Assembly (NCBI GenBank): GCA_039030915.1
Contig: JBCCDG010000131.1
Location: 1 to 12,027 of the forward strand
DNA: 12,027 bases
Source: Thermohalobaculum sp039030915
GTDB lineage: Bacteria > Pseudomonadota > Alphaproteobacteria > Rhodobacterales > Rhodobacteraceae
Reading direction: 5' to 3'
Both the position numbers and the translations under genes were made by a program. How positions within the stretch are numbered: the stretch's first letter is position 1; the number at the start of each line of letters is the position of its first letter. The notes beneath the pieces are model-generated. The model worked only from the letters and a program-made list of their open reading frames with translations. It had not been told where the DNA came from and did not search any database. This document shows, in pieces, positions 1-6,650 of this stretch.

Positions 1-30
1 CCATTTCTCAGGGAAATCAGAGCGGGTCAT
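1..30 (-). CDS. Start of an ORF running off the window, possible anti-sigma factor
   Basis: An ATG at 30..28 opens a frame reading MTRSDFPEKW up to the window edge, so only ten codons are visible and no domain can be recognised. It begins nine bases after the stop of the ECF-sigma-like tail. Genes placed immediately after an ECF sigma factor often encode its anti-sigma factor, so that is the best guess, but it rests on position alone. Base composition matches the adjacent low-GC tail and not the TCA genes, so this ORF probably belongs to the same foreign segment. No convincing Shine-Dalgarno is seen in front of the ATG. Confidence 0.35.
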   Translation of the reverse strand, partial: MTRSDFPEKW

Positions 31-39
31 TGTGTCTTA

Positions 40-126
40 CTAGGTGAGGTCTTGCAATCGTCGTCTGAGTTTTTTTAAGGCTTGGCGAGAGCGCGTCTTC
101 ACAGTACCCAGAGGGATCTCTAACTG
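40..126 (-). pseudogene. C-terminal fragment of an ECF sigma factor (region 4.2) fused in frame to sucA
   Basis: The last 27-29 codons of the sucA reading frame are not SucA. They read EQLEIPLGTVKTR followed by SRQALKKLRRRLQDLT and a TAG stop. IPLGTVKTR/KSR followed by a basic amphipathic helix is the hallmark of the recognition helix of sigma-70 region 4.2 in ECF sigma factors, and the C-terminus is where such a protein would normally end. Regions 2 and most of 4 are absent, so this cannot act as a sigma factor. The segment is about 49% G+C and uses codons such as TTA, AAA and AGA that are rare in the neighbouring genes. It probably derives from a different, lower-GC genome (inferred). Confidence 0.8.
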
Positions 127-2808
127 CTCGAGGCGCAGGATGTAGACGCCGTCGAGCCCTTCCGCGTCCCGCTTCTCCAGAAGGTCGTAATAGACCTTGC
201 CCGAGCAGAGGACGACGCGCTCGATCTCCGCATCCGACCGCAGCGTTGTGTCGGACGTTCCCATCTCCGCGTCGTCCCACAGCACGCGATGGAAGGACGA
301 CCCCTCGCTGAACTCCGAGAGCGTCGAGACGCAGCGCTTGTGCCGCAGCAAGCTCTTCGGCGTCATCATGATGAGCGGCTTGCGGAACGAGCGATGGAGC
401 TGGCGGCGCAGGATGTGGAAGTAGTTGGCCGGCGTCGTGCAATTGGCGACGATCCAGTTGTCTTCGGCCGAGAGCTGCAGGAACCGCTCGAGGCGCGCGG
501 AGGAGTGCTCCGGCCCCTGCCCCTCATAGCCGTGCGGCAGCAGCATCACGAGGCCCGACATGCGCAGCCACTTCCGCTCGCCCGAGCTGATGAACTGGTC
601 GATCATGATCGGGGCGCCGTTCACGAAGTCGCCGAACTGCGCCTCCCAGAGCGTCAGCGCCTTGGGCTCGGAGAGCGAATAGCCGTATTCGAAGCCGAGG
701 ACGGCATATTCCGAGAGCATCGAGTCGATGACCTCGAGGCTCGCCTGCCCCTCCTCGATATGGTTGAGCGGGAAGTAGCGCTCCTCCGTCTCCTGATCGG
801 TGATGCCGCAATGGCGTTGGCTGAAGGTGCCGCGCACCGAGTCCTGGCCGGACATGCGGACCTTGTAGCCCTCGGTCATCAGCGTGCCGAAGGCCAGCGC
901 CTCGGCGGTGGCCCAGTCGATACCCTCGCCCGTCTCGATCATCTCGCGCTTGGCTTCCAGGAGGCGGGTGATCGTGCGGTGCGGCTTGAAGCCCTCGGGC
1001 AACCGCGTCATCGCCTCGCCTACGCGGCGCAGCACCGGCTCCTGCACAGCCGTCTGCCCGCGCTGATAGGCGCCCTCGCCGGGGCCGAAGCCCTGCCAGC
1101 GCCCGTCGAGCCAGTCCGCCTTGTTGGGCTTGTAGGTCTTGCCGGTCTCGAACTCTTCGTTGAGGAAGCTCTGAAAGCCCGCCTTCAGCTCCTCCACCTC
1201 GCCCTCGGCGATCAGTCCGTCGCGCACCAGCCGCTCGGTATAGATCTGCAGCGTCGTCTTCTGCTGCTTGATCAGCTTGTACATCTTGGGCTGGGTGAAC
1301 ATCGGCTCGTCACCCTCGTTGTGACCGAACCGGCGGTAACAGAAGATGTCGATCACGACGTCGCGGCCGAACTTCTGGCGAAACTCGGTGGCAACCTTGG
1401 CCGCGTGCACCACCGCCTCCGGATCGTCCCCGTTCACGTGGAAGATCGGACAGTCGACCATCTTGGCGATGTCAGTGGGATAGGGGCTCGAACGGCTGTG
1501 ATGGGGGGCCGTGGTGAAGCCGATCTGGTTGTTCACCACGATATGGATCGTGCCACCGGTCTTGTGCCCCTTGAGGCCCGAAAGCCCGAAGCACTCCGCC
1601 ACCACGCCCTGGCCGGCGAAGGCCGCATCGCCGTGCAGCAGCACAGGGATCACCGTGTGCCGCCCGTCGCCGATCTGATCCTGCTTCGCCCGCGCCTTGC
1701 CGATGACCACGGGGTTGACCGCCTCGAGGTGGCTGGGATTGGCCGTGAGCGAAAGGTGCACGGTGTTGCCGTCGAACTCGCGATCCGAGGACGCGCCGAG
1801 GTGGTACTTGACGTCACCCGAGCCTTCGACGTCCTCAGGCTTGAAGCTGCCGCCCTGGAATTCGTTGAAGATGGCGCGATAGGGCTTTGCCATCACGGCC
1901 GCGAGCACGTTGAGCCGGCCGCGATGGGGCATGCCGATCACGATATCCTTCGCGCCGAGCGCGCCGCCGCGCTTGATGATCTGCTCCATCGCGGGGATGA
2001 GGGACTCGCCCCCGTCGAGGCCGAAGCGCTTGGTGCCGGTGTACTTGACGTGAAGGAACTTCTCGAGCCCCTCCGCCTCCACCAGCTTGTTGAGGATCGC
2101 CCGGCGCCCCTGCTTGGTGAAGGCGATCTCCTTGCCGTAACCCTCGATGCGCTGCTGGAGCCACGCCTTCGGCTCGGGATCCTGCAGATGCATGAACTGG
2201 AGCGCGAAGGTGCCCTGATAGGTCCGCTTCAGCAGGGACTCGATCTCGCGCATCGTCGCGGTCTCGAGACCCAGCACCTTGTCGATGAAGATCGGCCGAT
2301 CGAGGTCCTTCTCCTCAAAGCCGAAGAAGGCCGGATCAAACTCTGGATGCCCCTTGCGCCCGACGAGCCCAAGCGGGTCGAGATCGGCACCGAGGTGCCC
2401 GCGGCTGCGGAAGCTGCGGATGTACATGATCGCGCGGATCGAATCGAGGACGGCCCGGCGCAGCGTCTCCTCGTCGAGCGGCTTGCCCTCGGCCTTCGCC
2501 TTGCCCGCGATCTTCTTGGCCACGCCCTTGGCGTCGGGAACCGTGTCCCACTGTCCGTCGAGTGCCGCGACCAGCTCGCCATTCGCCTGCGGCGGCCAGT
2601 CCGAGCGGGCCCAGGGCGCACCGGCCGCCTCGCTGCGCACCGCTTCCGGGTCCTCGCGCAGGCTTTCGAAATAGTCGGCCCAGCTTGCATCGACCGATGA
2701 GGCGTCCTTCACCCAGGCGGCGTGCAGCTGCTCCACGTAAACCTGGTTCGTGCCCTGCAGGAAGCTTGTCGCGTGCAGGGTTTCGTTCTCGCTCGCGTCC
2801 TTGGCCAT
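40..2808 (-). CDS. sucA: 2-oxoglutarate dehydrogenase E1 (SucA), C-terminus replaced by sigma-factor sequence
   Basis: This is the thiamine-diphosphate E1 subunit of the 2-oxoglutarate dehydrogenase complex, which decarboxylates 2-oxoglutarate and passes the succinyl group to lipoyl-E2 in the TCA cycle. The 922-residue reading frame shows the N-terminal E2-binding-like segment (TSFLQGTNQVYVEQLHAAW, about 14-33), the IGMPHRGRLNVLA block (about 291-303), the ThDP/Mg2+ motif HGDAAFAGQG (392-401) with VNNQIGF (425-431), RFGHNEGDEP (493-502), and the C-terminal pyrimidine-binding half with SQRHCG and PHGYEGQGPEHSSAR (758-772). The ATG is supported by GAGG five bases upstream (2814-2817). SucA identity ends at LRLEQ (891-895). 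The expected YPFPA...CQEEP...GAW end, roughly 90 residues, is missing and sigma-factor sequence follows. As written, the E1 is truncated and probably inactive, unless the join is an artefact. The usual sucB/lpd partners are not in the window. Confidence 0.95.
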   Translation of the reverse strand: MAKDASENETLHATSFLQGTNQVYVEQLHAAWVKDASSVDASWADYFESLREDPEAVRSEAAGAPWARSDWPPQANGELVAALDGQWDTVPDAKGVAKKIAGKAKAEGKPLDEETLRRAVLDSIRAIMYIRSFRSRGHLGADLDPLGLVGRKGHPEFDPAFFGFEEKDLDRPIFIDKVLGLETATMREIESLLKRTYQGTFALQFMHLQDPEPKAWLQQRIEGYGKEIAFTKQGRRAILNKLVEAEGLEKFLHVKYTGTKRFGLDGGESLIPAMEQIIKRGGALGAKDIVIGMPHRGRLNVLAAVMAKPYRAIFNEFQGGSFKPEDVEGSGDVKYHLGASSDREFDGNTVHLSLTANPSHLEAVNPVVIGKARAKQDQIGDGRHTVIPVLLHGDAAFAGQGVVAECFGLSGLKGHKTGGTIHIVVNNQIGFTTAPHHSRSSPYPTDIAKMVDCPIFHVNGDDPEAVVHAAKVATEFRQKFGRDVVIDIFCYRRFGHNEGDEPMFTQPKMYKLIKQQKTTLQIYTERLVRDGLIAEGEVEELKAGFQSFLNEEFETGKTYKPNKADWLDGRWQGFGPGEGAYQRGQTAVQEPVLRRVGEAMTRLPEGFKPHRTITRLLEAKREMIETGEGIDWATAEALAFGTLMTEGYKVRMSGQDSVRGTFSQRHCGITDQETEERYFPLNHIEEGQASLEVIDSMLSEYAVLGFEYGYSLSEPKALTLWEAQFGDFVNGAPIMIDQFISSGERKWLRMSGLVMLLPHGYEGQGPEHSSARLERFLQLSAEDNWIVANCTTPANYFHILRRQLHRSFRKPLIMMTPKSLLRHKRCVSTLSEFSEGSSFHRVLWDDAEMGTSDTTLRSDAEIERVVLCSGKVYYDLLEKRDAEGLDGVYILRLEQLEIPLGTVKTRSRQALKKLRRRLQDLT

Positions 2809-2926
2809 GCAAACCTCGCTCGGGCAGTCGCCGCAGGGCGCGGGAGCCCGCAGCAGGTGTCGTCATGGGGGCGGCCCGCGTCTCGTCTGGCGGTATCCGC
2901 TCCCGTGGGAATCACATACGCCCTCC

Positions 2927-2950
2927 CGATGCGGGTGAACACCCGTATCG
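2927..2950 (-). promoter_or_regulatory. Hairpin in the sucA upstream region
   Basis: Arms CGATGCGGGT (2927-2936) and ACCCGTATCG (2941-2950) pair with one mismatch around a four-base loop. It lies about 120 bases before the sucA start. It could be a leader-RNA stem or a protein operator. No U-run follows, so it is unlikely to be a Rho-independent terminator. Confidence 0.4.
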
Positions 2951-2981
2951 TCGCAAAACCGTCAGTTCGCCCGCGGCTGAT

Positions 2982-2999
2982 CGCCATTACGTGATGGCG
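2982..2999. promoter_or_regulatory. 18-base near-perfect palindrome CGCCATTACGTGATGGCG
   Basis: The half-sites CGCCAT/ATGGCG flank a central ACGT, with only one non-matching base pair (T2988/G2993). Its length and symmetry suit binding of a dimeric regulator upstream of sucA. No specific regulator is recognised. Confidence 0.35.
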
Positions 3000-3035
3000 G
3001 TGCGGCTTTGCCTCCGCGCGTCTTCGGCCGGTCAC

Positions 3036-3051
3036 TGTGAAGATCATCACA
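3036..3051. promoter_or_regulatory. Putative CRP-type binding site upstream of sucA
   Basis: TGTGAAGATCATCACA matches the CRP consensus TGTGA-N6-TCACA at every specified base. It lies about 230 bases before the sucA start, in the only long non-coding region of the window. Catabolite control of suc genes is known in other proteobacteria, but whether this organism has a regulator of that specificity cannot be seen here. Confidence 0.4.
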
Positions 3052-3084
3052 ACACCCGCGACCCGGCCTGTGCACAAAGGGTGT

Positions 3085-3154
3085 GCCCGATGTCCCGTCG
3101 GTTCTGGTGGGGAGTGTCTCTAGGCCGCGTGCTTGGCCTTGCGGGACGTCGGGC
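3085..3154 (-). terminator. Long-looped inverted repeat after the SGNH gene
   Basis: Arms GCCCGATGTCCCG (3085-3097) and CGGGACGTCGGGC (3142-3154) pair over 13 bases with a single G·T-type mismatch. They enclose 44 bases that contain a smaller AGGCC/GGCCT stem (3122-3126 with 3135-3139). It starts 37 bases past the SGNH stop on the transcribed strand. It may help end that transcript, but it lacks a U-tract and the loop is long, so an operator or other role is possible. Confidence 0.3.
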
Positions 3155-3190
3155 GCCGCAGGGCGGGTCATTCGTACCGACCGGCACCGA

Positions 3191-4156
3191 TCAGCGCCTC
3201 GCCGGCCCGCCATCGCAGGCCCGGTCTTCGACCCCTCCCAGAAACGCCGCCAGGATGCCTGCGATCGCGTTCGCGCCGGCAGCGCTCGGATGAATCATGT
3301 CCGCATACGCCCACGGCCCGAGACCGCGCTCGCCGAGCACGAGGAACGGCACGCCCTCCTCGGCCGCGAAGCGCTCGAACGCCACGCGCCCCGGCGGCGC
3401 GTCGGCCCCCGCCTCGCCCAGCGTGCCGTGATAGGCGAGGATCGCGCGCGCACCCGCCGCCCGCGCTGTCGAGACCATCTCCCCCAGCGCCGCGATGCTG
3501 TCGGCCGGGAGGACACCCGGCGCCGGCGGCGCCACCGGACCCGGCGCCCAGGGCAGGAGGCGGAACCCGAAGCGTCGGCGTGCCAGCACGGCCGCCGCGT
3601 CGATGATCGCAAGGCCCGGGGTCGCGATGGCATAGGGGATATCGCCGATCTGCCAGCTCGGCAGATCCCCGATATCGTGGGCCGAGACGACGATCACGAC
3701 CTCGCCCGCGCCGAAGAGCCCGCTCCCGCGCAGGGCGGCCGCCTGGTTCACCGGCCCCCAGCTCGACACCGCGAGCGGCAGGACGCGGAGGCTGCACCCC
3801 TCGCCCGTCGGCGCCAGACGCGCCTCCAGCCGCGCGGCGATGGTCTCGGACTGGTCGAGCCTGTGGGTGCCGTAGACCACGCTGTCGCCGATCAGCAGGA
3901 TCCGCCGCTCTCCCACCGCCGGTAGATCCGCGAACTCCCCGGTGCGCATGCCGCGGTTGTTGATCGCGATCAGATTGCCGAAGCGGCGATGCTCCGCCGC
4001 CGGCACAAGCTCGTACTCGACTTGCGCGGCGGGACGCGCAAGCGGCGGATCGCCAAGCCCCCAGATAACGCGCAGCGCGATCTCCGCGGCAATGATCGCC
4101 AGAAGGCCCAGCACGACCAACGCGGCCAGTACCCGGCGCATGCCCATCGCGCTCAT
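3191..4156 (-). CDS. Membrane-anchored SGNH/GDSL-family hydrolase or O-acyl esterase/transferase
   Basis: A 321-residue protein with an N-terminal hydrophobic helix (about 9-31, no cleavage site evident), followed by an SGNH-fold domain. Visible motifs are block I ILLIGDSVVYG with predicted nucleophile Ser92, a VSSWGPVNQ block near the oxyanion position, and a C-terminal DMIHP with Asp286 and His289 completing the triad. The usual GxND block III reads VSAHD instead. The ATG overlaps the acyltransferase stop as ATGA, so translation is coupled. Nearby in-frame ATGs (codons 4 and 6) are alternatives. In OafA-like proteins an SGNH domain is often fused behind an acyltransferase-3 domain; here the two are separate chains. 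The likely role is acetyl/acyl transfer to, or removal from, a surface glycan in the periplasm. The substrate is unknown. Confidence 0.8.
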   Translation of the reverse strand: MSAMGMRRVLAALVVLGLLAIIAAEIALRVIWGLGDPPLARPAAQVEYELVPAAEHRRFGNLIAINNRGMRTGEFADLPAVGERRILLIGDSVVYGTHRLDQSETIAARLEARLAPTGEGCSLRVLPLAVSSWGPVNQAAALRGSGLFGAGEVVIVVSAHDIGDLPSWQIGDIPYAIATPGLAIIDAAAVLARRRFGFRLLPWAPGPVAPPAPGVLPADSIAALGEMVSTARAAGARAILAYHGTLGEAGADAPPGRVAFERFAAEEGVPFLVLGERGLGPWAYADMIHPSAAGANAIAGILAAFLGGVEDRACDGGPARR

Positions 4157-5229
4157 TCCTTGTGCTCCAGCCGACGTCGGAGCCGCGCGCATGGCCGCTC
4201 CACCAACTCGAAGATCGCCGCCGCGATCGCGATGGAAATCACCGCGCCCATGAGGACGTAGAGCAGATGCGACTCTCGCCCCCAGCCATTGAACTGCAGG
4301 CTGAGCAGCACGACGAAATGCACGAGGTAGAGCGTGTAAGAATAACGCCCCAGAAGCCGCATCGCCGCATTGTTGAGAAGCAGGAACGGGAACTCCCGCG
4401 GCCGCGCGACCGCGTAGTGGAAAACCGGGATCAGCCCGAGCCCCTGGAAGGTGAAGCGCAGCGTGGCGCGAAACTCCTCGTCGCGGACGAGGAAGCTCGC
4501 GAGGAGCAGCGCCCCCGCGACCCCGAGCACGGCCCAGCGCCACATCCCCTCCGGCAGCACCCGCCACCGCCCCCGTGCCTCCATCAGCGCCAGCACCGAG
4601 CCGTAGACGATGCTGTCGATGCGCGTGTCCGTCGCGTAGTAGATCTCGATGAGCGGCGTGCCGAAGACGAAGTAGCGCAGTGCCCGCCAGCCCAGGATCA
4701 AAAAGCAGAACCCGAGCGCCACCGCGACCCCGTGCCGGCTCCGCCTGAGGAACGCCACGCAGAACGGAAAGACGAAGTAATAGTGCTCCTCGACCGAGAG
4801 CGACCACAGGATGAAGAGCCCGTGGATCGTCTCCCCATCCCCGTAGAGCAGCATGTAATTGTAGAAGAAGAGAAGCTGGCTCGCGACCACCGCGGGCGTG
4901 GTGTCCCCGTTCACCACGTTCAGCTCGCGCAGGATCAGGCTGCCCGCGATCACCACCGTCAGCGGCGGCAGGATGCGGAGCGCGCGACGGAGATAGAAGC
5001 CGCGGAAGTCGACCCGGCCGAAGCGGTCGATCTCCCGGCACAGCAGCGTCGTGATCAGATAACCCGAGAGGAAGAAGAAGACCGTGACGCCGAAGCCGCC
5101 GGGAATGAAGCGCGAAACCCCGGCATGCGCGAGAAAGACGATGATGATCGAGATGGCGCGCAGCCCGTCGAGCGAGGGGATGTAGCCCTGCTGCCCTTGT
5201 GGCCGGCTCGCGGCGGCTGCGTCCGTCAT
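4153..5229 (-). CDS. Acyltransferase-3 (OafA/YrhL-type) membrane O-acyltransferase
   Basis: A 358-residue, strongly hydrophobic integral membrane protein with about ten predicted helices. Family hallmarks are SLDGLRAISIIIVFLAHAG with the conserved His35, GVTVFFFLSGYLI (47-59), FYLRRALRILPP (78-89), WSLSVEEHYY (142-151), ATDTRIDSIVYG in the middle and a late TLYLVHF. Members move acyl groups, commonly acetyl, across the inner membrane onto polysaccharide, LPS or peptidoglycan. Length matches stand-alone members without a C-terminal SGNH domain, which here is the next gene. The ATG at 5229..5227 has GGAG five bases upstream (5235-5238) and lies 48 bases after the sucD stop, so it may share the sucD transcript. 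It has no metabolic link to the TCA genes around it. Confidence 0.92.
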   Translation of the reverse strand: MTDAAAASRPQGQQGYIPSLDGLRAISIIIVFLAHAGVSRFIPGGFGVTVFFFLSGYLITTLLCREIDRFGRVDFRGFYLRRALRILPPLTVVIAGSLILRELNVVNGDTTPAVVASQLLFFYNYMLLYGDGETIHGLFILWSLSVEEHYYFVFPFCVAFLRRSRHGVAVALGFCFLILGWRALRYFVFGTPLIEIYYATDTRIDSIVYGSVLALMEARGRWRVLPEGMWRWAVLGVAGALLLASFLVRDEEFRATLRFTFQGLGLIPVFHYAVARPREFPFLLLNNAAMRLLGRYSYTLYLVHFVVLLSLQFNGWGRESHLLYVLMGAVISIAIAAAIFELVERPCARLRRRLEHKE

Positions 5230-5277
5230 CGCCGCTCCGGAAAGTTGCGCCCAGCCCCGGTGCCTACCGCGTGCAGG

Positions 5278-6165
5278 TTAGGATTTCCCCATCGCCTTCA
5301 GCAGCGCCTCGCCAAGGCCCGCGGGGCTGTCGGCCACTACGATGCCGTTCTCCTGCATCGCCGCGATCTTGTCGTCAGCGCCGCCCTTGCCGCCGGCGAT
5401 AATGGCGCCCGCATGGCCCATGCGCCGGCCCGGAGGGGCTGTGCGGCCCGCGATGAAGCCCGCAACGGGCTTGCCCCGCCCCGCCTTCGCCTCCTGACCG
5501 ATGAAGTCGGCCGCCAGCTCCTCCGCCGAGCCGCCGATCTCGCCGATCATGATGATCGCCTCGGTCTCCGGATCCTCGAGCAGAAGCGCCAGCGCGTCGA
5601 TATGCTCCATGCCCTTGATCGGGTCGCCGCCGATGCCGATGCAGGTGCTCTGCCCCAGGCCCGCGGCGGTCGTCTGCGCCACCGCCTCGTAGGTCAGGGT
5701 GCCCGAGCGGCTGACGATGCCGATCGAGCCACGCTTGTGGATATGTCCCGGCATGATCCCGATCTTGCAGGCATCGGGCGTGATGATCCCGGGGCAGTTG
5801 GGCCCGATGAGGCGCGAGGCCGAGCCCTCGAGCGCACGCTTCACCTTCATCATGTCCATCACCGGAATGCCCTCGGTGATGCAGACGATCAGCGGCACCT
5901 CCGCGTCGATGGCCTCGAGGATCGCGTCGCCGGCAAAGGGGGGCGGCACATAGATGACGGAGGCGTTGGCGCCCGTCCGCTCTACCGCCTCGCCGACCGT
6001 ATCGAAGACCGGCAGGCCGATATGCTCGCCTCCGCCTTTGCCCGGCGTCACGCCACCCACCATCTGCGTGCCGTAGGCGATCGCCTGCTCGCTGTGGAAG
6101 GTTCCCTGCGCACCCGTCAGGCCCTGGCAGATCACCTTGGTGTTTTCGTCGACGAGCACGGCCAT
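5278..6165 (-). CDS. sucD: Succinyl-CoA synthetase (ADP-forming) alpha subunit
   Basis: SucD forms the CoA-binding, phosphohistidine half of succinyl-CoA synthetase, converting succinyl-CoA to succinate with NTP formation together with SucC. The 295-residue product is close to the usual 289-295. It shows the CoA-binding Rossmann start (VICQGLTGAQGTFHSEQAI), GGVTPGKGG, the VPPPFAGDAILEAIDAEVPL stretch, GPNCPGII, SRSGTLTYE, and the phosphorylated His251 in GHAGAIIAGGKG. A longer frame is open upstream to 6582, but the chosen ATG gives the family N-terminus MAVLVDENTKV and has AAGGAG seven bases before it. It is separated from sucC by two unrelated genes, whereas sucC and sucD are adjacent in most genomes. 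Confidence 0.97.
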   Translation of the reverse strand: MAVLVDENTKVICQGLTGAQGTFHSEQAIAYGTQMVGGVTPGKGGGEHIGLPVFDTVGEAVERTGANASVIYVPPPFAGDAILEAIDAEVPLIVCITEGIPVMDMMKVKRALEGSASRLIGPNCPGIITPDACKIGIMPGHIHKRGSIGIVSRSGTLTYEAVAQTTAAGLGQSTCIGIGGDPIKGMEHIDALALLLEDPETEAIIMIGEIGGSAEELAADFIGQEAKAGRGKPVAGFIAGRTAPPGRRMGHAGAIIAGGKGGADDKIAAMQENGIVVADSPAGLGEALLKAMGKS

Positions 6166-6172
6166 CCGGCGT

Positions 6173-6178
6173 CTCCTT
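6173..6178 (-). promoter_or_regulatory. Ribosome binding site fixing the sucD start
   Basis: AAGGAG on the minus strand, seven bases before the ATG. It is the strongest reason to reject the longer upstream frame as the start of sucD. Confidence 0.75.
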
Positions 6179-6281
6179 CTCTCGGGGATGAGCTGGGCCG
6201 CTCCTGGGCGGCGCTGGCTTTGCCGCGGACGCGGCTGAGGATCGGGCGGGCGGCCCCGGAGGACCTTGTCTTGCGCCGGGT

Positions 6282-6632
6282 CTAGCGCGCCCCGGCCGCA
6301 CCCGCGGCGCGCAGCATCACGAGCCCGGTACAGCCGATCACGCCGCCGATCAGCGACACGACAATCGCATAGAGCCCGAGGATCGCGAGCGCAAGGTAGC
6401 CGAGCTCGCGCGGCGCGCCGAGCCCCAGGGCGAGGCAGCCGATGACGCAGAGCGTGACGATCCCGCCCGAGATCACCGCACCCGAGATCGCGAAGGCCGC
6501 CAGCGGCCCGCGCCCCGAGACGATGCCGAACAGCACGGTGAGCAGCGCGACGATCAGCATCGCCGCACAGGTCAGCCCCCAAGCGTCGCCGAGATCTCCG
6601 AGAAGCGCGATCGTATCGCTTAGCTGCGCCAT
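6282..6632 (-). CDS. Small three-helix membrane protein of unknown function
   Basis: A 116-residue protein made almost entirely of hydrophobic segments, with helices at roughly 18-38, 44-72 and 78-107. They are rich in Gly, Ala, Ile and Val, with short loops (SGRGP, GAPRE) and a small Arg-containing tail. No known motif is recognised. The start ATG lies 18 bases after the methyltransferase stop, so the two are probably co-transcribed. The Shine-Dalgarno is weak. The stop is 116 bases before sucD. Length and composition resemble small inner-membrane proteins often annotated as hypothetical. Shifts in the other frames would destroy the helices, which supports this frame as coding. Function cannot be inferred. 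Confidence 0.72.
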   Translation of the reverse strand: MAQLSDTIALLGDLGDAWGLTCAAMLIVALLTVLFGIVSGRGPLAAFAISGAVISGGIVTLCVIGCLALGLGAPRELGYLALAILGLYAIVVSLIGGVIGCTGLVMLRAAGAAGAR

Positions 6633-6650
6633 GCCTACCCGCGCTCCCGC

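Larger units (their letters stand above)
2809..3190. other. 382-base gene-free region between the SGNH gene and sucA
   Basis: No credible gene lies here. The one minus-strand ORF reaching across it (2709-3077) is out of frame inside sucA and looks like no protein family. On the transcribed (minus) strand it contains, in order after the SGNH stop: a long-looped inverted repeat (3085-3154), a CRP-type 16-mer (3036-3051), an 18-base near-palindrome (2982-2999), and a 10-base-arm hairpin (2927-2950). This density of dyad symmetry suggests both an end for the upstream transcript and a regulated sucA promoter. No -10/-35 pair could be assigned with confidence. Confidence 0.6.

Noticed and set aside
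71..77. Run of seven T (A on the coding strand) as a terminator or slippage site
   Set aside because: It lies inside the sigma-like reading frame as Lys-Lys codons, has no preceding stem, and the frame is intact across it.
289..2700. Long plus-strand ORF of about 800 codons opposite sucA
   Set aside because: It mirrors sucA on the opposite strand, is rich in Leu/Arg/Ala from GC-rich codons, and has no recognisable domain.
2709..3077. 122-codon minus-strand ORF over the sucA upstream region
   Set aside because: It overlaps sucA in another frame, resembles no family, and covers the dyad-rich region that looks regulatory.
4157..5041. Upstream extension of the SGNH frame into the acyltransferase gene (616 residues in total)
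   Set aside because: The first 295 residues are an out-of-frame reading of the acyltransferase. The SGNH family N-terminus with its membrane anchor begins at 4156.
6166..6281. Possible terminator or small RNA between the membrane protein and sucD
   Set aside because: Only short GC stems such as GCCGC/GCGGC are visible, as expected by chance at this base composition.
4162..6285. Plus-strand ORF of about 700 codons across the acyltransferase and sucD
   Set aside because: It spans two well-supported minus-strand genes and the gap between them. The composition is Arg/Asp/His-rich, typical of antisense reading in high-GC DNA.
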